Assembly: GCA_023436885.1 (NCBI GenBank)
Contig: JAEZHI010000034.1
Coordinates: 1-64,000 of the forward strand
Direction: 5' to 3'
DNA length: 64,000 nucleotides
From: Pseudomonadota bacterium
GTDB taxonomy: Bacteria > Pseudomonadota > Alphaproteobacteria > Rhizobiales > Pleomorphomonadaceae
Below, piece after piece: positions 8,899 through 17,782 of this stretch; position 1 is the first letter of the stretch; the number at the start of each line of letters is the position of its first letter. Below the pieces are notes generated by a model that was not told where the DNA came from, made no database searches, and worked only from the letters and a program-made list of their open reading frames with translations. The position numbers were made by a program, and so were the translations under genes.

Positions 8899-9675
8899 TC
8901 AGTAGTGGTCGGATTGAGAAAAGGTATGGGCGAGTTCGGTCTGACCGGCGGTCAGGCCGCAATCGACGGGAAGACAGACGCCGGTGATCGCGGCTGCCTG
9001 GTCGCTGGCCAGGAAGAAAACGGCGTTGGCGACATCCTCCGCGGAAGCGATGCGCCGCAGTGCGTACCAGCGCTTGGCCTCCTCGAACACCTGCGGGTTG
9101 GCGGCAGCACGCGCCTCCCAGGCCTGGGTGCGAACCGTACCGGGAGCGACGGTGTTGGCGCGAATGCCAAACTTGCCGTACTCGACGGCGATCAGTCGGG
9201 TAAGATGGATAAGGCCCGCCTTGGCTGCGCTATAGGCCGGGTGTCCAAACACAGCCATGCCATTGACCGAGGCAATGTTGATCAGCGAGCCATGGTTGGC
9301 CTTGAGCTGATCCTCAAGGGCGCGGAAAACCAGGAAAGACGCTTCGAGGTTCAGGGCCGCATCCTGCCGCCAGATATCCGGCGTCGTATCGTGAAGCGAC
9401 ACGGCCCGCGCCGCGCCTGCATTGTTAACGAGCGTCGTAACCTGGCCGAGCGAAACGACCTTCTTCGCCATGATGGCGAGACTGACTGTATCGGTCACAT
9501 CGGCGACAACCGGTACAAATCGACGGTCGCCCCCAAGTATCTCCACGGCCTTGGTAAGAGCGCCGGTATCAACGTCAACCAGCGCGACGAAGGCATGAGA
9601 ATCCGAAAGCCGGCGAGCAATCGCCCGACCGATGTCACCGGCGGCGCCGGTCACCACTGCAACAGCACCGCTCAT
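8899..9675 (-). CDS. Short-chain dehydrogenase/reductase
   Basis: A 258-residue Rossmann-fold oxidoreductase. The nucleotide-binding motif is VVTGAAGDIGRAIA at residues 7-20, and the active-site Tyr/Lys pair is in HPAYSAAKAGLI. The start is taken at the ATG complementary to 9673-9675, because the longer upstream reading (to 9822) has no homology and overlaps the regulator gene. The Asp in LVDVDTG at the end of beta-2 favours NAD(H). A sugar or sugar-acid dehydrogenase would suit this operon, but the substrate is unknown. Confidence 0.88.
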   Translation of the reverse strand: MSGAVAVVTGAAGDIGRAIARRLSDSHAFVALVDVDTGALTKAVEILGGDRRFVPVVADVTDTVSLAIMAKKVVSLGQVTTLVNNAGAARAVSLHDTTPDIWRQDAALNLEASFLVFRALEDQLKANHGSLINIASVNGMAVFGHPAYSAAKAGLIHLTRLIAVEYGKFGIRANTVAPGTVRTQAWEARAAANPQVFEEAKRWYALRRIASAEDVANAVFFLASDQAAAITGVCLPVDCGLTAGQTELAHTFSQSDHY

Positions 9676-9703
9676 TCCCGCGCCCCTTCGAAACGCTGCA
9701 TTC

Positions 9704-10570
9704 TCAGTCTCCCATGATCTGGCTGTTGTCGGTTCCGTCGCGATGTTCAATGAGCTGCTGTTTGATCTGGCGAAGCGTGATGGTCGAGAGCTTCCGATTA
9801 CGGTAGGCAACCAGGCTGGCAATCACGTCGACGATGGCAAGGTAGGCAAAGCGGGTGGAGGTCGGCCGGAATATGTTGTCGCCCTCAGGAAGATCGACGG
9901 CGATGGAAAATTCAGCGGCCTTTGCAACCGGGCTGTCGGGCCGCGTCAGCGCGATGGCGCTTATCCCCGCCTCACGCGCCAGATTAAAGCATCGGACCAG
10001 GGAAGCGTTCCGGCCCGAGAAAGAGGAACCGATGAGCACGTCATTCGTCCGGGCAGCCGCCGTCAACATCAGCTGCATGTCATGATCGCTGCAGGCGACC
10101 ACCCGCGTACCAAGGCGAAACAGCCGATTCTGCAGCTCCGAGGCAACCATCGAAGAGCTGCCCCCCGAACCGAAGGCATAGACCATCTCAGCGCGCGCGA
10201 TCCGATCGGCGATCTTGTCCAGGGTCTCCGGCTCGAGCGCCCGGTGCGCCATGTAAAGCGCGTTCTGCGCCTTGGTGATCACGTCCTCGGCGACGTCCGC
10301 CGGCTCTGTGCTCTTCGCTTCGGGATTAAGGTAGCGGACACCGACGTAAGCGGTCTTGGCAAGACGAACCCTGAAATCGGCAAAGCTTTGGCAACCGAGT
10401 CGACGGCAGAATCGGGTCACCGTCGGCGGCGAGACCTCGGCGCGTTCCGCCAAATCAATGATCGAGGCACCGACGGCGAACTCTAACTGCGTCAGCAGAA
10501 TGTCGGCAATCCGCTGTTCCGATGTCGAGAACTGCGGCCGCATCTCCTGGATCGTCGCAAAAATGTCCAT
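9704..10570 (-). CDS. RpiR/MurR family transcriptional regulator
   Basis: A 288-residue regulator with an N-terminal helix-turn-helix (residues about 1-77, including SPPTVTRFCRRLGCQSFADF) and a C-terminal SIS sugar-isomerase domain (about 120-250, with AFGSGGSSSMVASELQNRL and IGSSFSGRNASLV). Such proteins sense phosphosugars; MurR senses N-acetylmuramate 6-phosphate. The ATG is preferred over a GTG two codons earlier because AAAGGG sits 5 bases before it. The gene lies inside the leftward amino-sugar operon and probably controls it and the divergent genes. A candidate operator is at 11044-11061. Confidence 0.9.
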   Translation of the reverse strand: MDIFATIQEMRPQFSTSEQRIADILLTQLEFAVGASIIDLAERAEVSPPTVTRFCRRLGCQSFADFRVRLAKTAYVGVRYLNPEAKSTEPADVAEDVITKAQNALYMAHRALEPETLDKIADRIARAEMVYAFGSGGSSSMVASELQNRLFRLGTRVVACSDHDMQLMLTAAARTNDVLIGSSFSGRNASLVRCFNLAREAGISAIALTRPDSPVAKAAEFSIAVDLPEGDNIFRPTSTRFAYLAIVDVIASLVAYRNRKLSTITLRQIKQQLIEHRDGTDNSQIMGD

Positions 10571-10586
10571 CGGCACCCTTTACGGC

Positions 10587-10970
10587 TCAGCGCGCCTTGT
10601 AGGCTACGCAGTCGATCTCGATTTTGCAGTCGACCATCATGGATGACTGTACGCAAGCGCGGGCCGGCGGGTTGTCGCCGAAATAGCCGACATAAACCTT
10701 GTTGAAGCTCCAGAAGTCACGCGGATCGTCGAGCCAGACACCGACGCGAACGACATCCTCGACGCCATAGCCGGCCTCTTGGAGAATGGCGATCAGATTG
10801 CCGATCGCCTTGTGCGATTGCTCGACAATACCACCGGCAACAACCTCCCCATTTTCCATGGCAACCTGGCCGGAGACATAGAGCCAACCATCTGCTTCAA
10901 CGGCACGCGCGAACGGCAGTTTCTGGCCGCCGGCTCCTGGCTGGGCGGCGCCATATCTCTTGATGGTCAT
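10587..10970 (-). CDS. ridA: RidA/YjgF-type enamine/imine deaminase
   Basis: A 127-residue RidA-superfamily protein, normal length for the family. RidA proteins hydrolyse reactive enamine/imine intermediates (such as 2-aminoacrylate) released by PLP enzymes. The C-terminal RACVQSSMMVDCKIEIDCVAY contains the conserved Arg that binds the substrate carboxylate. It is the first gene of the leftward operon. A nearby PLP enzyme of the D-threonine-aldolase/dehydratase type (13162-14250) could be the source of the intermediate it clears. Confidence 0.88.
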   Translation of the reverse strand: MTIKRYGAAQPGAGGQKLPFARAVEADGWLYVSGQVAMENGEVVAGGIVEQSHKAIGNLIAILQEAGYGVEDVVRVGVWLDDPRDFWSFNKVYVGYFGDNPPARACVQSSMMVDCKIEIDCVAYKAR

Positions 10971-11043
10971 TTTCGGTGTGCCTGCAAAATGTTTTCTTTA
11001 TGCGTTGACAATGGACCATAAAAGCCGGACTTCTGCCAGAGCT

Positions 11044-11061
11044 TTTTCATTCTCGTGAAAA
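11044..11061. promoter_or_regulatory. Inverted repeat, candidate RpiR-type operator
   Basis: A perfect 6-bp inverted repeat, TTTTCA-N6-TGAAAA, in the 112-base gap between ridA (leftward) and the NTF2-like gene (rightward). A TTGACA that could be a -35 box lies at 11005-11010, but no good -10 box follows it. The position suits control of both operons by the RpiR protein encoded at 9704-10570. No binding data can be inferred beyond that. Confidence 0.45.
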
Positions 11062-11082
11062 GAATTTAGACCCGGAGTCAAC

Positions 11083-11577
11083 ATGCGCGATCCTTACCGC
11101 AACCCCTTCCCTGAAACCGACACCGCTCGTCGCGCCATGTGGGAAATGCTGGTTACGCGCGATATCGACGCCTATCTGGCGGCCGACTGGTCGCTGGTTG
11201 CCGACGATTTCATCGAGGAGGGATTCCTCGGCATTTCCGGCAACAAGAACCCCAATCCCGATCAATGGACGCTGGCCTTTCCAACACTGGCCGCCTATCG
11301 AGACGAATGGTTGCGCCAGGCGCGCGAAGGATTGAACGCCGCCTATGGCGAGGATCCGCGCGCAGCCATTTTCGGAACCACGCGACTTGAGGAAATCGAC
11401 ATCGTCGGCGAGACAGCCATCGTCCGAAAGAAGTTCGATGGCGGTATCCGCAAGGCCGATGGAGGCTTCGACGTCATGGTCTGGCAAACGCTGTACTACT
11501 GTCGTCTCCACAAGGGGCGCTGGAAGATCGCTGGCTTCACCGGCTACCTTCCCAACCCGATGGGCGTCGCCGTCTGA
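11083..11577 (+). CDS. NTF2-like (SnoaL-like) protein of unknown function
   Basis: A 164-residue protein with the shape of a SnoaL/NTF2 cone-fold domain. Its features are an N-terminal helix with AMWEMLVTRDIDAYLAADWSLVADDF, a Gly-rich turn, and C-terminal strands ending in TLYYCRLHKGRWKIAGFTGYL. Members are often isomerases, dehydratases or binding proteins, and no catalytic set can be assigned here. The start has GGAG 7-8 bases upstream. It is the first gene of the rightward operon with a second M81 protein and a PLP enzyme. Confidence 0.7.
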   Translation: MRDPYRNPFPETDTARRAMWEMLVTRDIDAYLAADWSLVADDFIEEGFLGISGNKNPNPDQWTLAFPTLAAYRDEWLRQAREGLNAAYGEDPRAAIFGTTRLEEIDIVGETAIVRKKFDGGIRKADGGFDVMVWQTLYYCRLHKGRWKIAGFTGYLPNPMGVAV

Positions 11578-11677
11578 TCTAGGAACCGGGTCGTTTCGCG
11601 TCGCGACGGTCACCGGTGCGGCGCTGGGATTCGACCACGAGGCCATCCTGACCTTGCAAGCAAACCGAGGCACGACC

Positions 11678-13165
11678 TTGCGCATCTTCACCGCCGCTCT
11701 CGCAACGGAAACCAACACCTTCTCTCCGATCTGCATCGACCGCCGGGCCTTTGAAGATTCCCTTTACGCGCCACCAGGCAAGCATCCAGCGACACCCACG
11801 CTGTGCACGGCGCCGATTACCGTCGGCCGCAAGGTCTGCGCGGAAAAGGGCTGGGTGCTCATAGAGGGTACCGCCACCTGGGCCGATCCGGCAGGGTTGA
11901 TTAACCGCGCCACGTTCGAAGGGCTGCGGGACGAAATCCTGGACCAGCTCCGGGCCGCCATGCCGGTCGACGCCGTTGTGCTTGGGCTGCACGGTGCCAT
12001 GACGGCCGATGGCTACCTTGACCCCGAGGGAGATCTTCTGGAGCGCATCAGGGCCATCGTCGGTCCCGACATACTGGTCTGCGCCGAGATCGATCCGCAT
12101 AGCCACCTGACGGCCAAGCGGGTCGCAGCCGTCAAGTTCTTCGTCGCTTTCAAGGAATTCCCCCACACCGACTTCGTCGATCGGGCCGAGGATCTCTGGT
12201 CCATCGCCGTCGCAACGCTTGAGGGTCGCGTCGATCCGGTGATGAGCGTTTTCGACTGCCGCATGATCGACGTCTTTCCAACCTCTCGCGAACCGATGCG
12301 CAGCTTTGTCGATCGCCTGAAGCACATCGAGGCGAGCGACGATGACGTACTCTCGTTGTCGGTGATCCACGGCTTCATGGCCGGCGACGTGCCCGAGATG
12401 GGGACCAAGACCATCGCCGTCACCAATGGCAATCGCGCCAAGGGCGAGAAGCTGGCCCATGACCTCGGCATGGAACTCTTCGCGAGGCGGGGCACCTACA
12501 TGGTGCCTCAGATCGACGAGAAGGAGGCGGTCAGCCGCGCATTGTCAGCGAAGGCGCACCCGGTCGTGATCGCCGACGTCTGGGACAATCCGGGCGGTGG
12601 AACGGCGGGCGATGCCACGGTGATCCTTGAGGAGATTCTGGCGCGCGGCGTCAGCAATGTCGCCGTCGGGCTCATCTGGGACCCGGTGGCGGTGCAGATC
12701 TGCATGGCGGCCGGCGAAGGCGCGGAGATTCCCCTGCGGTTCGGCGCCAAGTCGGCGCCATTCACCGGCGAGCCGATCGACGCCATTGTCCAGGTCGTGC
12801 GGGTGGTGCCCAATGCCGAAATGCGCTTCGGCGACAGCGTGGCACCCTTTGGAGCGGCCGCGCACATCCGCTTCAAGGGGATCGATGTGGTGCTCGGCAC
12901 GGTACGCGTCCAGAGTTACGATCCGTCACTGTTCACGGCAGTCGGCATAGATCCGATGACCAAGGACATCCTGCTGATCAAATCGACCAACCATTTTTAT
13001 GCGGCCTTCTCGAAGATCGCGTCGGAAATACTCTATTGTTCGGCAGGCCGCCCCTACCCCAACGATCCGGCCACAACCCCCTATCGCCGGGCGCGTCGCG
13101 ATATCTGGCCGATGGTCGCCGACCCGCATGGCAATCTCGCAAGCAACAAGGCAACTGCACAATGA
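11678..13165 (+). CDS. M81 family (MlrC-like) metallopeptidase, second copy
   Basis: A 495-residue paralogue of the M81 protein at 5415-6854. The likely zinc ligands have the same spacing: Asp139 and His141 (in EIDPHSH) and His163 (in EFPHTD). The family segments LGLHGAMTADGY and WDNPGGGTAGD are present. A TTG at 11678 is chosen as the start because it gives the typical N-terminus MRIFTAALATETNTFSP and has a GAGG 7 bases upstream; the open frame extends to 11345 but the extra residues have no homology. Its stop overlaps the next start (ATGA), implying coupling with the PLP enzyme. Confidence 0.85.
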   Translation: MRIFTAALATETNTFSPICIDRRAFEDSLYAPPGKHPATPTLCTAPITVGRKVCAEKGWVLIEGTATWADPAGLINRATFEGLRDEILDQLRAAMPVDAVVLGLHGAMTADGYLDPEGDLLERIRAIVGPDILVCAEIDPHSHLTAKRVAAVKFFVAFKEFPHTDFVDRAEDLWSIAVATLEGRVDPVMSVFDCRMIDVFPTSREPMRSFVDRLKHIEASDDDVLSLSVIHGFMAGDVPEMGTKTIAVTNGNRAKGEKLAHDLGMELFARRGTYMVPQIDEKEAVSRALSAKAHPVVIADVWDNPGGGTAGDATVILEEILARGVSNVAVGLIWDPVAVQICMAAGEGAEIPLRFGAKSAPFTGEPIDAIVQVVRVVPNAEMRFGDSVAPFGAAAHIRFKGIDVVLGTVRVQSYDPSLFTAVGIDPMTKDILLIKSTNHFYAAFSKIASEILYCSAGRPYPNDPATTPYRRARRDIWPMVADPHGNLASNKATAQ

Positions 13166-14250
13166 CCCTGGTCTTCCCTCAGGCGGGCACCCCGATCGCC
13201 AGCGTCCAGACCCCCCATCCGGTCATCGACGAGGACCGTCTCGCCGCCAATATTGCGCGCGTCCAGTCCTACATGGATGCCCACCACCTTAATTTCCGGC
13301 CCCACATCAAGACGCACAAGATCCCGGCTCTCGCCGAAGCGCAAAGGTCCGCCGGGGCCCGTGGCATCAATTGTCAGAAGATCACCGAAGCCGAAGTCTT
13401 CGCCGACGCCGGCTTTGACGACATCCTGATCACTTTCAACATCCTCGGTGCGGACAAGCTCGATCGCCTTGCGGCCCTCAATGACAGGATCTCCGGTCTG
13501 AAGGTTGTTGCCGATAGCACGGTCACCATCGATGGCCTCGCCACCCATTTTGCCGGCCGCAAGCCGCTCACCGTGTTGGTTGAGTGCGACACCGGTGCCG
13601 GCCGCTGCGGCGTTCAGACACCGGCGGAAGCCCTGGCACTCGCCCGCCGCATAGCCGGCAGCAATGCCTTGGCGTTCGGCGGTTTGATGACCTACCCAAA
13701 GGCTGCCACCGAGGGCGCAACGGAAGCATTCTTCTTCGAGACGCTTGCTGGCCTGAAGGCGGAGGGAATCGACTGCCCCATCGTCAGCAACGGCGGCACA
13801 CCCAGCCTGTTCTCGGCCCACTTGGTACCTTCGGCCACCGAGCATCGCGCCGGTACCTACATCTACAACGACCGTTCGATGGTGCGTGCCGGCCACTGCA
13901 CGCTCGACGATTGCGCCATGCATATCCTCGCCACAGTCGTGTCCCGCCCGACGCCGGATCGCGCCATTCTGGACTCCGGCTCCAAGGCACTGACCTCGGA
14001 CCTTCTCGGCTTTTCCGATTTTGGCTTGATCGTCGAGTATCCCGACGCCGTTATCACTGGGCTCTCAGAGGAACACGGCACCGTGGATCTTTCCAAGGTT
14101 TCCGGCCGGCGTCCCGAGATCGGTGAGCGCATAAGAATCGTGCCGAACCATACCTGCGTCGTGTCCAATCTGTTCGATCGCATGGTCTTCCACCGTGACG
14201 GCATTGTCACCCGCGTGGAGCCCGTGGCGGCCCGCGGCCTCGTCTGGTAG
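13162..14250 (+). CDS. D-threonine aldolase / D-serine dehydratase-like PLP enzyme
   Basis: A 362-residue fold-type III (alanine racemase-like) PLP enzyme. The Schiff-base lysine is in FRPHIKTHK (Lys50). The TIM-barrel segments VLVECDTGAGRCG and NGGTPSLFS follow. The C-terminal domain ends with IRIVPNHTCVVSNLFDRM, where the His-x-Cys pair is the usual metal site of this family. The family includes D-threonine aldolases and D-hydroxyamino-acid dehydratases. In this amino-sugar context an aminosugar-acid ammonia-lyase is a plausible but unproven alternative. The ATG start overlaps the upstream stop. Confidence 0.85.
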   Translation: MTLVFPQAGTPIASVQTPHPVIDEDRLAANIARVQSYMDAHHLNFRPHIKTHKIPALAEAQRSAGARGINCQKITEAEVFADAGFDDILITFNILGADKLDRLAALNDRISGLKVVADSTVTIDGLATHFAGRKPLTVLVECDTGAGRCGVQTPAEALALARRIAGSNALAFGGLMTYPKAATEGATEAFFFETLAGLKAEGIDCPIVSNGGTPSLFSAHLVPSATEHRAGTYIYNDRSMVRAGHCTLDDCAMHILATVVSRPTPDRAILDSGSKALTSDLLGFSDFGLIVEYPDAVITGLSEEHGTVDLSKVSGRRPEIGERIRIVPNHTCVVSNLFDRMVFHRDGIVTRVEPVAARGLVW

Positions 14251-14277
14251 CGACGAAAATCACCTTTGACAGACAAT

Positions 14278-14312
14278 TGCGCCGCCGCGATCGGATCTAT
14301 CGCGGCGGCGCA
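14278..14312. terminator. Bidirectional terminator hairpin
   Basis: A perfect 14-bp GC-rich inverted repeat (14278-14291 and 14299-14312) with a 7-base loop lies between the convergent PLP-enzyme gene and the ABC-transporter operon. An outer GACAATT/AATTGTC pair (14272-14278, 14327-14333) may extend the structure. T-runs are weak, but the position and strength fit a shared terminator. Confidence 0.6.
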
Positions 14313-14336
14313 GCTCATTTCAGCGGAATTGTCAGC

Positions 14337-15464
14337 TCACGCTTCGGGCGTCAGCGGGGGCATGCCGAGCTCTGCAAGATCAACCTTGCGCTCGAGTGAC
14401 CAGCCATCGGCGTCAAAGAGATGGCAATCGGCCGCCTTGATGCCGATCTCAAGCTCCTGCCCGGCCTGCACCAACGCCGATCCGGGCAAAAGGGCACAAA
14501 ATGGTTCTCCGGTCGGCAAGTTGGTGTAGGCAATCGTGTTGATGCCCAGCCGTTCGATTACTGCGGGCGTCACGGGAAGCTTGATATCCCCCTCGCCCAG
14601 ATGCGTGTGTTCCGGCCGGATGCCGAGCGTCATAGCCTTGCCGACGATATACTGGCGCTGTTTGACCGGCACCAGCACCGACTGGCCTGCGAACTCTACG
14701 GTGACGCCTTCGTCGCTGGCGCCAGTGCAGACCACCGGCAGAAAGTTCATCTTCGGATTGCCAATGAAGCTTGCGACGAACAGATTGCGCGGCTTGTGAT
14801 AGAGCTCAAGCGGCGCACCGACTTGGGCAATGTCGCCGGCGTTTAGCACGACGATCCGGTCGGCCATGGTCATGGCCTCGATCTGATCGTGAGTCACGTA
14901 GATCATTGTCGCCTTGAGCTGTGCGTGCAACTTGGTGAGCTCGAGGCGCATCTCGGCGCGCAGTGCGGCGTCCAGGTTGGAAAGTGGCTCATCGAACAGG
15001 AAAATCTTCGGTTCGCGCACGATGGCGCGACCAATGGCGACACGCTGACGCTGGCCGCCTGAAAGCATGCCGGGCTTCTGCTGCAGCCGCTTGTCGAGCT
15101 GCAAGACTTTGGCAACGGCCTCGACTTTTTCCCGGATCTTCTCCTCGGGCAGCTTCTCGACCCTGAGAGGAAAGGCGATATTCTCGAACACCGTCATATG
15201 CGGATAGAGCGCATAGGACTGGAAAACCATGGCGATGCCACGGGCTACCGGCGGCTTGTCGTTCACCCTGACGTCGTCGATCATGATGTCGCCGCTGCTC
15301 GTTGAATCGAGCCCGGCAATCATGCGTAACAAGGTGGATTTGCCACAGCCGGACGGCCCGACGAAGACGACGAATTCTCCCTGCTCGACCTCAAGGCTGA
15401 CGCTTTTCAGCACCTCGTAGCCGTCGAAGGATTTGTTGACTTGTTTGAGTTGCAGCTGCCCCAC
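14337..15464 (-). CDS. Sugar ABC transporter ATP-binding protein (MsmK/UgpC/MalK type)
   Basis: A 375-residue ABC ATPase that powers a carbohydrate importer. Walker A is GPSGCGKST (about 37-45), the signature is LSGGQRQR, Walker B is FLFDEP and the switch His is in YVTHDQ. The C-terminal 130 residues are the OB-like regulatory (TOBE) domain of the MalK group (IRPEHTHLGEG). It is the last gene of a leftward operon, after the solute-binding protein, with a hairpin between them. Confidence 0.93.
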   Translation of the reverse strand: MGQLQLKQVNKSFDGYEVLKSVSLEVEQGEFVVFVGPSGCGKSTLLRMIAGLDSTSSGDIMIDDVRVNDKPPVARGIAMVFQSYALYPHMTVFENIAFPLRVEKLPEEKIREKVEAVAKVLQLDKRLQQKPGMLSGGQRQRVAIGRAIVREPKIFLFDEPLSNLDAALRAEMRLELTKLHAQLKATMIYVTHDQIEAMTMADRIVVLNAGDIAQVGAPLELYHKPRNLFVASFIGNPKMNFLPVVCTGASDEGVTVEFAGQSVLVPVKQRQYIVGKAMTLGIRPEHTHLGEGDIKLPVTPAVIERLGINTIAYTNLPTGEPFCALLPGSALVQAGQELEIGIKAADCHLFDADGWSLERKVDLAELGMPPLTPEA

Positions 15465-15534
15465 GGCTCTGGTTCTCCGAGAAGCTCGATCGTCCTTGGC
15501 ACGGCGTCGGCTTCCATTCTGTCAATTGGAGAGA

Positions 15535-15560
15535 TCTCGCGGGCAACATGGCCCGCGAGA
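15535..15560 (-). terminator. Intra-operon hairpin after the solute-binding protein gene
   Basis: A perfect 10-bp inverted repeat (15535-15544 and 15551-15560) with a 6-base loop, about 15 bases after the solute-binding protein stop. Only a short pyrimidine stretch follows, so it is probably an attenuating or mRNA-protecting hairpin. Such structures often raise binding-protein expression above that of the ATPase. Confidence 0.55.
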
Positions 15561-15574
15561 CGCGTTCGGCAGGA

Positions 15575-16795
15575 TTACTTGTACTGCTCGAGATCGGCGG
15601 CAGCCTTCTTCAAGGCAGCTTCCGGCTGGGCCGCGCCGGTAACGACCGACTGGACCATCTCGATCATGACATTCTGGAAACCCTTGTAGTCCTTGAACAG
15701 GGGTTCCGGACCACCAAAGGAAATCCCGTCGATGAACGGCTTCCAGGTCGGGTCGGCCTTTACGAACTCGTCAACCTTGGCGGATGGACGCAGTGGGGTG
15801 AGGCCAGCCCCACCCTGCAGCTCATATTCGCCCTGCGGACCCGGCGATGTGATGAACTTGGCGAACTCTATCGCCTTTTCCTCGACGCCCGTTCCCTTGA
15901 AGATGGCCAGACTGTCGGTGATCAGCAAAGTGCCAGGTCCCTTGGCAGACGGACCAAGCGGCAACGCGGAGACACCCCAGTTGATCTTGGTCTTCTTGAG
16001 CAGGTTGGCCGCGCCCGAGCCGGCCTGAATCATTCCAACCTTGCCATCAAGGAAGATGGCGCGGATCTCGTTCTGTTCGTAAGCAGTAGCACCTTCGACC
16101 GAATAGGGGGTGATGTCCTTGTAAGCTTGCAGCGCGGCGAGAACCTCCGGGCTGTCGAGGGTGATCTTGTCACCATCGATCACCTTGCCATTGTTGGTAT
16201 AAACCCAGTGCATGAACTGGTGCATGGTGTTGTCGAAGGTCTTGGCCGGCAGGCCATAGCCCGCGATCCCGGTCTTCTCCTTGATCTGCTTGGCGTCGGC
16301 AATCTCCTCGGCCCAAGTCTTCGGCGGCTTTTCCGGATCGAGGCCGGCAGCCTTGAAGAGGTCCTTGTTCCAGTAAAGGGCCTTGGTCGAGAAGGCGATC
16401 GGAACGCCCCACTGCGTGTCCTGGAAGGTCACCGTGTTGACGATGTTAGGATAGTAGCTCTTCTTCTCGTCGTCCGTCATCGGTACCGGAACGATCAGGT
16501 CGTTCTCGGCAAACTGCTTCAGCGTGCGCGAGCCGACATAGGCCATGGCGACCGGGTTGCCTGCTACGGCAAGCGTGGTCGCCTTATCCTGGCACTGATC
16601 CCAGCCGACCAGTTCAGGCTTGACCGACCAGCCAGGGTTCTTGCTTTCCCATTCCTTGATATATTTCTGATGGATTGGGTCGATCGAGTCGCCACAATAG
16701 ATCCAGCTGATCGTCTGATCGGCAGCCATGGCAAGCGCAGTACCGGCCATCAGCATGGCCGCGGCGCCGAACGCCACTTTCGTCATCTTTGTCAT
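15575..16795 (-). CDS. Sugar ABC transporter solute-binding protein
   Basis: A 406-residue periplasmic binding protein of the extracellular solute-binding family 1 type. It has a clear Sec signal peptide (MTKMTKVAFGAAAMLMAGTA, cleavage near LAMAA). Typical internal segments include GVPIAFSTKALYWNKDLF and FLDGKVGMIQAGSG. It lies after the two permease genes and before the ATPase gene, an unusual but known order. The ligand is likely an oligosaccharide or amino sugar, given nagA and GH20 nearby. Confidence 0.92.
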   Translation of the reverse strand: MTKMTKVAFGAAAMLMAGTALAMAADQTISWIYCGDSIDPIHQKYIKEWESKNPGWSVKPELVGWDQCQDKATTLAVAGNPVAMAYVGSRTLKQFAENDLIVPVPMTDDEKKSYYPNIVNTVTFQDTQWGVPIAFSTKALYWNKDLFKAAGLDPEKPPKTWAEEIADAKQIKEKTGIAGYGLPAKTFDNTMHQFMHWVYTNNGKVIDGDKITLDSPEVLAALQAYKDITPYSVEGATAYEQNEIRAIFLDGKVGMIQAGSGAANLLKKTKINWGVSALPLGPSAKGPGTLLITDSLAIFKGTGVEEKAIEFAKFITSPGPQGEYELQGGAGLTPLRPSAKVDEFVKADPTWKPFIDGISFGGPEPLFKDYKGFQNVMIEMVQSVVTGAAQPEAALKKAAADLEQYK

Positions 16796-16936
16796 CGGTT
16801 GTTCTCCTCTGGTCTTCGCTTATGTCGTCATCGAAGATCGCCTTGGCCGTCTTGTTGCGGCCTCAAACGTCCCGACTTTCTTACGGCCCGGATCGGGCCG
16901 GCATCTCATTCGGAAACCAACATCCGAACGGAATTC

Positions 16937-17779
16937 TCAGGATTTCACGGCACCGGCGGTCAGGCCCGCGACGAGATATTTCTGGAGGAAGAAGAAAACG
17001 ATCATCACCGGCGTAATGCCGACGAAGCTCGCCGCCATCAATTCGTTCCACGTCACTTCCTGACGACCGAAGAAGGCGAACAGGCCAACCGACAGCGGCA
17101 TGTATTCCGACTTCGAGTTGAACGTCAGGGCGTAGATGAACTGCTGGGCATAGACCGTCAGAAAGCAGTTGATGCCAGCGATCAGAATGCCCGGCATGGC
17201 AAGCGGCAGAATTACGCGACGGAAGGTGTAGAAGCGGCTAGCACCATCGGCAAAGGCAGCCTCCTCAAGCTCCTTCGGGATGCGAAGCATATAGGCCCGA
17301 AGCAACCAGATTCCGGTCCCGAGGATGAAGGCCGTGCCGGGAACGATCATGGCAAAGTAGGTATTGAGCATCCCGGTTTCGCGCATGAGGCGGTAAAGCG
17401 GAATGAGCAGGACGGCGCCAGAGAACATGTTGACCATCAGGAAGCCGCTCAGGGTGGTGCCGCGTCCGCGAAAGTCGATGCGAGCAAGAGCATAGGCCGC
17501 CGGGATGATCATGCAGAGCCCAAGAAATGTGGCGACAGCAGCGATGAAGATGCCGTTCAGAATGTAGAGCCACAGAAGCGGGACCGTCTGCCAGATCCGG
17601 AAATAGGCGTCGAACGATCCTCCCTTCGGCCAGAAACTGTAGGGAGACGAAAACAGCTGCTGAAGGGGCTTCAGGGAAACGAGAAAGCCTTCCACGAAAG
17701 GCGACAGCACGAAGGTCAGAAAGACGAAGATGCCGAGATAGATGCCGACCTTCTCGTACCAGGTGTACTTGTCGATCAT
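16937..17779 (-). CDS. Sugar ABC transporter permease (MalG-like)
   Basis: A 280-residue inner-membrane permease with six predicted membrane segments. It has the EAA coupling loop (LEEAAFADGASRFYTFRRVILPLAMPGIL) that contacts the ATPase. The position after a MalF-like partner and the short N-terminal cytoplasmic stretch fit the MalG type. It is separated by 3 bases from the upstream permease gene. Confidence 0.93.
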   Translation of the reverse strand: MIDKYTWYEKVGIYLGIFVFLTFVLSPFVEGFLVSLKPLQQLFSSPYSFWPKGGSFDAYFRIWQTVPLLWLYILNGIFIAAVATFLGLCMIIPAAYALARIDFRGRGTTLSGFLMVNMFSGAVLLIPLYRLMRETGMLNTYFAMIVPGTAFILGTGIWLLRAYMLRIPKELEEAAFADGASRFYTFRRVILPLAMPGILIAGINCFLTVYAQQFIYALTFNSKSEYMPLSVGLFAFFGRQEVTWNELMAASFVGITPVMIVFFFLQKYLVAGLTAGAVKS

Positions 17780-17782
17780 TGC

